Positions 56,813 through 64,000 of a DNA stretch of 64,000 bases are shown in pieces. Made by a program: the position numbers and the translations under genes. Source of the DNA: CBDATW01 sp965214965 (lineage in GTDB: Bacteria > Bacillota_I > Bacilli_A > CBDATW01); the NCBI GenBank assembly GCA_965214965.1, contig OZ244030.1:1-64000 (forward strand), in the 5' to 3' direction. Below the pieces are notes generated by a model, which saw only the letters and a list, made by a program, of their open reading frames with translations, did not search any database and was not told the DNA's origin. Numbering within the stretch: the stretch's first letter is position 1; each line of letters begins with the position of its first letter.

Positions 56813-57334
56813 TTATATATTTTTATTTGCAAAATATGTGATGACATAATATCACAATGGTAACATTAATATTATTTTTAATGCTCTTGCCGGGAAAAAA
56901 ATTGCTGCAGATGCTGCTACAGGTCTTTTTGCTCAAAATCTAAATGCTTCTGCATATCCAATAAACTCTACTACAAAGTATAGGAGGATAAAAACTAGTA
57001 GTACAAATTTTCAATCAATTTTTTTATTTAGATTTTTAATTCACCAAATAGACATGTATCCAGCAATTAATCCTTGAGCACCTTTAGCAAATGATATTTG
57101 TAATCATGGTGTAAAACCTCTTAGCATGGCTCCAAGTACATCTCCTAAAAAACCATTGATAGCTGCAAGTCATGGATGGCCTGTAACTGCTAAAACAAGT
57201 GTTGGTAAGTGTGTGAAATCAAGTCTTCCAACAAACGGCAATGTTAAACTAACAAGTGCATAATTTAACATCATTGTAACTGGCAAAAACATACCAACTA
57301 AAGTAATTGAACGAATTATTTTATTTTTTTTCAT
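56813..57334 (-). CDS. folT: ECF transporter S component, FolT-like
   Basis: A 173-residue membrane protein with about six hydrophobic helices. The composition and motifs FVGRLDFTHLPTLVLAVTGHPWLAAINGFLGDVLGAML match ECF substrate-binding subunits: the region GFLGDVLGA is typical of the folate/pantothenate group. Six TGA codons encode Trp, so it is invisible under the standard code. folC lies immediately upstream, which makes folate the best guess for its substrate. The general EcfA/EcfT module is not in the window. Firm as an S component, moderate for folate. Confidence 0.8.
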
Positions 57335-57455
57335 ATTATTTCCTTTAATAATGTTTCATCTTTTTATTAACATATACATTATAAAGTATTCTATATAATT
57401 TAGGTAGTGCTGTATTTGTTTATCAAGGAATAGTCTTAATATTAGATTATTTTAT

Positions 57456-57487
57456 AAAAATCTATACTAGACTTTATCTAGTATAGA
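57456..57487 (-). terminator. Terminator overlapping the folC stop codon
   Basis: Perfect 11-bp inverted repeat (57461-57471 with 57477-57487), then TTTTT on the minus strand. The TAG stop of folC is inside the arm. Confidence 0.85.
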
Positions 57488-58576
57488 ATTTAAGAAATAA
57501 AATGATCCAGTAAAGATATATATTTTATTACTATCTATAGATAGATTGGATATATCTTCTAAATAGTTTGTATTTGTTTGTAAAGAGATGGCTTTTGCAT
57601 CAAATGAAAGCTTAGAATCATAAAAATTAAAGTCTATTAAGTAAACTTTACCTTTTGTTTTTAATAGTTTAATCATTTCAAGATAGTTCTTCTGCTTTTG
57701 AGCAGATAAAATAAAGACATATGCTTTATTATCTTGTAATGATTTAACTAATGCTTCAATACCATGAGCATTGTGGCTAGCATCAAAATATATATTATTT
57801 TTAATTTTTTGATATCGATATGGTAGTAGTTGGGTGTTTTTGACCACTTCACTTACTTCTTTTTTATCAAAACCTAGATACACAAGTAACTGGATAGCTA
57901 TGTTGTAGTTATGTCTTTGATATTTTAAAAAGTGGTTAAAGTTAAATTCATATTTATTAAGAATGATATTTTCAGGATATTGTGAAAGTTCTTTAATTCT
58001 TGGTTCAGAAGTAAATAGTGGTGTTGATGGTTTTTGAATACCTAGTTTTGTGATAGCTTTTTCATCAAAGCTATCGCCTAGGTATTGATCATGATCATCT
58101 CCAATATTAGTAATAATGCAAGCTTCTGGATTTAAAGTATTAGTTGCATCATGTTCTCCACCTATTCCTACTTCAATTACTGCATAATCAACATTTTGTT
58201 CTTTAAATCAAATAAAGGCAATTAAGGTTTTGACTTCAAAAAATGTAAGTTTATATTTTTTAATCAAAGCTTCGTTTTCTTCATAAATTCTTACGAAGTT
58301 TTTCTCAGTGATAAATTTATCATTTACTCTGGCTAGTTCCATTTCAAATAAAACACAAGGTGAAACAAAAAGCCCTGTCTTAAACTTTGTTTTAAGATAA
58401 CTATAAATAAAGTTAGAAGTGCTTCCTTTACCATTAGTGCCACCAACATGTATAGTTTTATATTCATGTTGGGGATTTCCTAACACTTGGAGTACTTCTT
58501 TGAAATTTTTATTACTCATATATTCTGTTGGAGATTTTAAATTTACTATGTGATTTCAAATATTTTTAAATTTCAT
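57467..58576 (-). CDS. folC: Folylpolyglutamate synthase / dihydrofolate synthase-type ligase
   Basis: A 369-residue Mur-like ligase that adds glutamates to folates, retaining them in the cell. The P-loop is HVGGTNGKGSTSNF at about 43-56, followed by VSPCVLFEMELARVND, the conserved VEVGIGGEHDATN with magnesium-binding residues and DASHNAHGIEAL. I start it at MKFKNIWNHIVNLK, 19 residues upstream of the first non-TGA start, because MKFKNI...TEYMSNKNF resembles the usual N-terminus. The sequence is a single continuous frame under code 4. It is shorter than the usual 420. The folT-like transporter gene follows. Confidence 0.92.
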
Positions 58577-58585
58577 ATTATATAA

Positions 58586-58591
58586 ATTATA
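58586..58591 (-). promoter_or_regulatory. Extended -10 promoter of folC
   Basis: Minus-strand TGATATAAT, about 10 nt before the folC start codon at 58576, so the transcript would have a very short leader. Confidence 0.45.
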
Positions 58592-58690
58592 TCATATGTA
58601 ATAAAAAGTTGTTATTGCTCTTTAAATTTTAATTTTAGGAAAAATGTTTTATAGACTCTTTAATCTATTTAGTATTATTTCATTATTTAA

Positions 58691-58718
58691 AAATAGCAAG
58701 CTTAAAAGCTTACTATTA
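58691..58718 (-). terminator. Terminator of the HPr-like gene
   Basis: AATAGTAAGCT pairs with AGCTTGCTATT (one mismatch), then TTTTAAA on the minus strand, 26 nt past the stop. Confidence 0.75.
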
Positions 58719-58743
58719 TACCCATACATATTGTTTTTAAAAA

Positions 58744-59055
58744 TTATTTAATAGCCTTAAAGTCATGAAGTAATCTCATTAGGTCTTTTGCAGCTTTTTC
58801 ATTTTTTTCTTCACCACGATTTGAACCTCAAATAATTATTTTAGCACCTTCTATTCAAGGCCCTTCAAGAACTTCTTCTGGTGTTGATTCATCATCAAAT
58901 TCTGCTGTTTCATGCCCTTTTTTATTATAAAGAACAATTTCAGCGTAAGCAGGTGAATGATTTATTACATCAATTATTTTTTTAGCTTTTTCTATATCTT
59001 TAATCCCATTAGATATAATTGCATCTATGCTGTATGTATCTCTATTATTTGACAT
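58744..59055 (-). CDS. HPr-like protein without the active-site histidine
   Basis: A 103-residue acidic protein. Its layout resembles the PTS phosphocarrier HPr: strand TYSIDAIISNGI, helix IEKAKKIIDVINHS, strand AYAEIVLYNKK, and the ending GAKIIIWGSNRGEEKNEKAAKDLMRLL, which fits the HPr end GAEI-I-A-G-DE--AL--L. The position of the phosphorylatable histidine (GIHARPA in HPr) reads GIKDIEK, so His is missing, and no histidine stands at the site. It could be a degenerate HPr paralogue or only a look-alike with the same fold. AGAGGAA precedes the ATG. One TGA Trp. Real HPr must then be encoded elsewhere. Confidence 0.6.
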
Positions 59056-59304
59056 ATTTTTATTTTTCCTCTCAATGTTGTAAGTTAACAGTTTAACTTA
59101 GCTTTATTTTAATATGTGTTTTATCTAAATACAAATACATATTTTTACTTTTATAGCTCTAAATATATATTTAAAATCATTTCTATTAATTATTATGTTT
59201 TATTGGTAGATAGACATAGTTTATATATGTATCTAATTAGTGTGGGCAAATAATTACAAAGTTTTGCTTAGTAATAAAAGTGTTTATTATTATTTTGTGC
59301 ATAT

Positions 59305-59386
59305 AAAAAAGGGGTGTTCCCCTTTTGGCCCCTTGACTATCTTATAACTATGCGCAATGTTTAAGATAGCGTATGGTCTTGTATAT
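59305..59386 (-). ncRNA. Predicted small RNA with own promoter and terminator
   Basis: On the minus strand TTGACT (59421-59416), a 17-nt spacer and TATACT (59398-59393) form a near-consensus promoter. About 80 nt later AAAAGGGG-AACA-CCCCTTTT forms a strong terminator stem followed by T's. Between them CTATCTTA and TAAGATAG form a second stem around AACATTGCGCATAGTT. No ORF fits in between. The unit is not tRNA, SRP RNA, RNase P RNA or a known riboswitch that I can recognise. It lies in a gap of about 500 nt between the HPr-like gene and the KAP pseudogene. Confidence 0.6.
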
Positions 59387-59392
59387 ATATTT

Positions 59393-59421
59393 AGTATACT
59401 ACTGTATACTTAATTAGTCAA
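59393..59421 (-). promoter_or_regulatory. Promoter of the predicted small RNA with overlapping palindrome
   Basis: -35 TTGACT, 17-nt spacer, -10 TATACT. A perfect palindrome AGTATAC-N4-GTATACT (59393-59410) covers the -10 and part of the spacer, so it could be an operator. Confidence 0.65.
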
Positions 59422-59447
59422 TACTTTAATTTATATATTTTAGTTAT

Positions 59448-59502
59448 GATATAAAAATAATAAAAACCTTGCTAGTTATTATAACTGCTATTTAATAATT
59501 AA
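59448..59502 (-). repeat. Junction repeat copy A
   Basis: This sequence, downstream of the KAP pseudogene, matches copies at 61020 and 62040 in its core ATAATAAAAAC-(n)-CTTGCTAGTTA-(n)-CTATTTAA. On the minus strand it gives a small hairpin followed by TTTTTATTAT. Confidence 0.6.
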
Positions 59503-59565
59503 TTTTTATTTGGTTTAAATGTTTTTGATATTTTATTATTTATTTTTTATTTTATTCATTCTACC

Positions 59566-61001
59566 TTATTTGCTTTCAATAGTTGATTTACTATTGTATT
59601 TTGATGAATTATCTAAACAATATTCTATTTCAAAATAATCATAATTATCAGCAACATATTCTAATGCAGTTATAAATTTTTCATAATCAATATTTTTTGA
59701 TTTTATTACATTGATATGATTTTGAGCAATTTCATGTTCTGGAATATCAATATCAGTTCTTATTTCTATATCAAAACTTATTAAAAAATTAACAGATAGT
59801 TTGTGAATAAGTACTGATTCTAATCACAGTTTTAATTTGAAACCAAATCGTTGTTCGTCTCTCGTAATAAAATTTCAAAGATCATCATAATTTATTATGC
59901 GAATTAAACGAGTGTTTTTAAGTTTATTTGCTAATTTTTCTATTTCTCTTAAATCAATTCCCCCATTATTAGTTATTCTTTCTTTCTGATCAATATCATC
60001 TGTTGTGTTGTAATTAGATTTGAAAATTTTTAGTGTATGGAATTTGGAATGAAGTTGCTTTCAAGTTATGCTTTCTTTTACTATTTCATATTTTATATAC
60101 TTATTGAAAAAACTATTACTTACATTAATATCATAGGGTAATTGCCCGAAGTGATTCATTAAACCTTTACTTAAAAATTCTTTATCAAATATATACACAA
60201 CACTAACATTATTTATAAAAAGTTCTGAAGAATCAGTGTTTCATGTACAAGTATGATTATCAATAGAGCATTCTACACCAGTATAAGTAGTTATTGTTTC
60301 TAAAAGTTCAGATGCAAATGCAGGTGCACATCTTTCTAATTCATCAATAAATAAAATTAATTTTTTATTTTCATTCACCTCGCACTTTGTGAAAAATAAT
60401 TTAATAAGATCTATAAGTATATGTTGGAGTAACCACTTTTATTAAGTTCGTTTTTATATGATCATATTAATAATCAAAGAATTTCATTATGTTCTTCTTT
60501 CAATATATTTGAAGATCAAATTTTTTTCATAAACAATAATAATGGATTATTTACATAATCATAATCTCAAGTTTTAACATAAGAAGTTATGTAATTTTTA
60601 TTGTTTGAATCAGAATCAGATTCAATATAATTTATCATAGCTTTTGCATAATAACTTTTGCCTGAACCTTGTCTTCCAGAAATAAGTGTTGATTTTTTGT
60701 TTAATATAATTTTAAAACCTCTTTTCAAAGAATCATGTGGTACATCAAAATTTTTGTAGAATGATTTATTTAAATCTTTATACAAATTCTGTGGTTTTCC
60801 ATTAATTTCTATTCCTAAAATTTCTTTAAATATATCATATATCTTATAATTATTTTTAAAAAGCTTGTTTTGTATTTCTGATTCTTTAACAGATTTTCCA
60901 CCCATATTTCCATTAATTTTATTAAACAAAATAGGTATTGTAAAATTAAAAATATGTTTTACTGGTTCACTTTATAATATTGATCATAATGTTTCATTCA
61001 T
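59566..61001 (-). pseudogene. KAP-family P-loop NTPase, broken by a frameshift and probably a nonsense codon
   Basis: One frame (60413-60929 region) carries the Walker A motif GRQGSGKSYYAKAM and ends at TAG 60411-60413. A second frame, open from about 60435, carries the Walker B block LILFIDELERCAPAFASELLETI, typical of KAP NTPases, and runs to TAA at 59566. The frames join if one base is added in the run of four T's at 60437-60440. Upstream, an ATG at 61001 with an AAGG site is in frame with the first part but separated by TAA at 60972-60974. Restored, the protein would be about 478 residues. KAP proteins occur in anti-phage systems and near membranes. Sequencing error is an alternative for the frameshift. 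Confidence 0.65.
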
Positions 61002-61017
61002 ATTTAATGCCTTAATG

Positions 61018-61075
61018 AGGTTATATCACACATAATAAAAACACTTGCTAGTTTAGTTGGATACTATTTATTCTA
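61018..61075 (-). repeat. Junction repeat copy B
   Basis: Shares TTATATCACA-ATAATAAAAAC-TTGCTAGTT with copy C and the core with copy A. It lies between the Abi-like gene and the KAP pseudogene. On the minus strand it gives a T-tract followed by TGATATAAC, which fits terminator plus -10. Confidence 0.6.
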
Positions 61076-61105
61076 TATTAAAATGATACCCTTAAAAATT
61101 ATCTA

Positions 61106-62023
61106 TTATTTTCATTTTTTATCTCTATTATTTTGAATTTCTATTGTATTTTGTTGAATAATAATTTTAATTTTATTGGAGTATTTCTCTGCAACTTCCA
61201 GTCCTAACTTAAATTTGCAGTGATCTTCTCAATCTTTTTCAGGTATTTCATTTTCTAGTGGTTCTATTCTTGATTTATTATCTTTATAATCTGCTTTGAT
61301 TTCTTGTATAAAGTCTTTTGATATTTCATCATTAAATAATTCTCATTCTTTATTTATGTATTCAATTATTTTTATTTTTAAATTCCACCTAGTTATAATC
61401 TTCATAATTTCTATAAGTATATATACCGATAGGCTTTGTTGAAAGTTATCACTAAACAATTTTATGAAATTTTTAATGTCTTTACTTAAATTTTTATCTA
61501 ATATAAAATCAAAATGTTGAATGCAATTTCTGATTTTTCTTATTACTTTTTGATCATTTGTATCTAGTTCAAATTCATTATTAAAAATTTGAGAAGATTT
61601 TATATATTCCATAAAATATGTGGCATGCTTTGCCCCGCCAATAATTTTTTGATTATTTTTTAATTTAAAATAATTAATTTTATTTGGGTCGATAAAATCA
61701 GATTTTCCAGAAACTAAAAACATTTTTCATTTTAATTTAAAATTTTCTTCATTTGTTATTTGGTTTTTATTCAAATATGTATTTTTTGTAGATAATGCTG
61801 CCATTAGAATTCTTTCAATATTTTCTATATACCTATAAAAATTCCACCTTATATTAGCTTCTAAGCGATAAAGTTGGTATTTATCTTTTGCAGATGTAAT
61901 TTTTCCTGACCCTGTACTTGGAAGATGACTATAAAAATTTTCTACTGCCCTAATAAAATATTGACCTTTTCTATATTGGATGTCTTTTAGTAGGTCAGAA
62001 TAAATTGTTTTTGTAATTCTCAT
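61106..62023 (-). CDS. Abi-like protein with HEPN motif
   Basis: A 305-residue protein. The N-terminal half has YQLYRLEANIRWNFYRYIENIERILMAAL, resembling the Abi_2/AbiD-AbiF family core. At about residue 165-170 the sequence RNCIQH gives R-x4-H, the ribonuclease motif of HEPN domains; in Abi proteins it reads as RN-xx-xH. Family members block phage growth by RNA cleavage (known for the group). Three TGA codons break the frame under the standard code. It lies between a restriction enzyme and a KAP NTPase pseudogene, fitting a defence role. The C-terminal 100 residues are charged and coiled-coil-like with no recognisable domain. Confidence 0.7.
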
Positions 62024-62039
62024 TTTGACTCTTTTAATA

Positions 62040-62097
62040 AATTATATCACATATAATAAAAACAGCCTTGCTAGTTAGTAAGGCTGCTATTTAATTA
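62040..62097 (-). repeat. Junction repeat copy C with terminator
   Basis: Best-formed copy. The minus-strand arms CAGCCTTACTA and TAGCAAGGCTG pair with one wobble and are followed by TTTTTATTATA, then TGATATAAT. It combines the terminator of the restriction gene with the promoter of the Abi-like gene. Confidence 0.75.
62041..62046 (-). promoter_or_regulatory. Extended -10 promoter of the Abi-like gene
   Basis: Minus-strand TGATATAAT at 62049-62041, inside junction repeat C, 18 nt before the start codon. Confidence 0.5.
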
Positions 62098-64000
62098 TTA
62101 TTTAAACTTATCTTTTATAAAATTATTAAATGAAGTTTTTTTCATTCATTTATCACCTATTTTGCAACTTAAAATAGTATTTTTTGTTTTGCCATCATAC
62201 ATGAATACTGCAAAATCAATGTTTTTGTTGTCTTCAGCAAATGCATATTTTTTATAAGCACTTAATAACATTTGTGTTTTTTCAGGATTTTTGTCTTGTT
62301 CTGCATACCCTTTAACTTCAACAAATATTATTTTTCCTTTATACTTTACTACAAAGTCAACAAATGATTTACTTATACGACCTAAATCTTCATTGTAATA
62401 CTCAAAAAATACTTTTGATCCTAATGTAGGTAGTTTTGCAAAAAACTCAATTCCTTCTTTTATTTTATTAGCTTTTAGAGCGGATTTAAATCTTTTAAAA
62501 AATTCTAATTCAGGCCTAGAATCTAAAAATTGCTCATCTTCATAACCCGTCACCTGTAAATAACCATAATTTTCAAATCAATCTGTCTCAATTTTTTTTA
62601 GATTATTATTATCTTTTCATACGCTATAGTAAGGTATTAATTTATTTGTTTTTTTAATTTTTCATGGTTCATTTAATTTCATTCATTTAGCTGCATGATT
62701 TTTAATTTCATTTAATTTTGCTGAGAGAGATAAAAGTACATATTTTGCAATTTCAAAATGTACCTTATGTTTTATAGCAACCTTATGTAACACATCTTTT
62801 AATTCTATAATATGCAATGATTCTTCTAATTTACGGCCCTTCTTAATGTTATGAATTTTTAAATATATGTGATTTGGAATAATGTTAGTTCCCAAACCAG
62901 TGCCATATTCATCATAAACAATGCTAGTGCTTGTAAATGCGGCTGTATCTTTCAATTTTATTTCAAATTCTTTGCTCTTAATATATTCTTTTGCTTCTGC
63001 TAAATAATCTTTTTTGCTCTTTACAAAAGATACACTTTCTTCATCAATATATCCACTGGGTAATTCAAGATCTTTAAATTCATCTTTTAGTCTATAAGTT
63101 GCTTGATCCCTTGTTGATTTTTGAAAATTAGATCAAAGATAATAATTATCAGTTATATTATTTTTAACTAAGCTTGGGTATGGGTTTCTCATTATTCTTC
63201 CTAAAGTTTGTGTATTTAGTGTTTCAGATGAAACATTTCTTAGCTGCAACAACATATTTGCTCTAGGTATATCTCAACCTGTAGCTGGACCAACTTTAAA
63301 AATAATAGCGTCAATATGTGAGTCTATTTGTGATGCATATTTAAGTGTAGGTTCAACATTTGCTCCAAATACTTCTGGTTTGCTTTCTAAATACTTTAAA
63401 TATATTAATCCTGCCTTTTTTAACTTAGATTCTAACATTTCCAACCCTTTATTAAACAATTCGTGCTTTTCAGGATCTATAATAAGGCTAGGTTGGTTAG
63501 AAACTTGAATCAGCATAGCGGGATTAATGATTATATTTTGAAGTTTTTGATATTCTTTTTTTACTTCTTTGAATTTTTTAATTGCATCATCTATGATTTC
63601 TCCGTTAGTAGAATCTTCGGAAATTTTTGATTTATTTTCTTTTGTTTTCAAAAGAAACTGATTATCTAATTCAAGATCCTTTGCTGTCATTTCTACAAAG
63701 TTAATATCACACTTAGGGGTAGCGGTCATTTCTAGTGTAAATGTTGCGGCACTTTTCATAGTTTCGTCAAAATTTTTTAACAAATCTTTTGACAATTCTT
63801 TTTTACCAATATGTGCTTCATCTCTGATAAAAATTAAATCATACTGATAATGTTTTAATTGGTTTATAAAAATTTCAAGTGTTTTGTTTTGATAAAATAA
63901 TGTATTTTTACCAAAAGAAGAAGTACCGAATACATACACCATATTATTTTCTAATGAAAATTCTGGAATATCTTCAGATTTATTACTTTTTGATTTTGAT
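62098..64000 (-). CDS. Type III restriction enzyme, helicase/nuclease (Res) subunit, 5' end beyond window
   Basis: About 633 residues are visible, lacking the N-terminus (Walker A lies past the edge). Helicase motif II is IRDEAHIGKKE (DEAH), motif III is EMTATPKCD and motif VI QTLGRIMRNPYP; VGPATGWDIPRANMLLQLRN matches the GWD region of type III Res proteins. The C-terminal part has a PD-(D/E)xK-like nuclease pattern, SFVDFVVKYKGKIIFVEVKGYAEQD (D then ExK). Function: ATP-driven DNA cleavage with a Mod methylase, not seen here. Many TGA Trp. It is the first of the three genes in the right-hand accessory segment. Confidence 0.85.

Noticed and set aside
59305..59386. tracrRNA or CRISPR-related RNA
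   Set aside because: No repeat array, no cas gene in the window and no anti-repeat partner; kept only as an unassigned small RNA.

Overview
The window is a 64 kb piece of a mollicute (mycoplasma-type) chromosome. TGA must be read as tryptophan (genetic code 4) throughout: almost every conserved protein, including RpoB, RpoC, UvrA, CarB and ThrS, is intact only when TGA is translated as Trp. The DNA is AT-rich, intergenic gaps are short, terminators often overlap stop codons, and nearly all genes lie on the minus strand. The only plus-strand genes I can support are smpB and a 37-residue membrane peptide. I cannot name the species. The complete pyrimidine biosynthesis cluster is unusual for mycoplasmas and narrows the lineage.

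Layout from left to right (transcription mostly runs right to left). 1-4.6 kb: the 5' part of pdhC, a small membrane protein, and the peptide-use pair abgT-pepV. 4.9-8 kb: rpsL-rpsG-fusA. 8.3-15.8 kb: rpoB-rpoC. 15.8-22.8 kb: an rRNA methyltransferase, a membrane protein, thrS behind a T-box leader, then pfkA-pyk-membrane protein. 22.8-26.4 kb: mgtE with a copper-type P-type ATPase. 26.5-27.2 kb: tmRNA and, divergent from it, the small membrane peptide. 27.4-31.1 kb: nrdF-nrdI-nrdE. 31.3-41.5 kb: smpB, pyrE and deoD-pyrB-pyrC-carA-carB-pyrD-pyrF. 41.6-51.7 kb: rnr, secG, and the run uvrA-hprK-lgt-trxB-whiA-xre-cation exchanger. 51.7-55.3 kb: the fructose operon fruR-fruK-IIA-IIB-IIC. 55.4-58.6 kb: pepA, a FolT-like ECF subunit and folC. 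58.7-59.4 kb: an HPr-like protein and a predicted small RNA. 59.5-64 kb: an accessory, defence-like segment with a broken KAP-type P-loop NTPase, an Abi-like HEPN protein and a type III restriction helicase/nuclease that runs off the right edge.

Functionally the window shows a sugar-fermenting parasite with glycolysis (PfkA, Pyk), pyruvate dehydrogenase, fructose PTS with HPr kinase, scavenging of peptides and folate, and, unusually, de novo UMP synthesis in the order used by Bacillus pyr operons but without pyrR, pyrP or pyrK. The least explained parts are the right-hand segment, where three genes are each followed by a related junction sequence carrying a T-tract and promoter, and a predicted ~82-nt RNA with a clear promoter, a perfect palindrome over its -10 region and a strong terminator.
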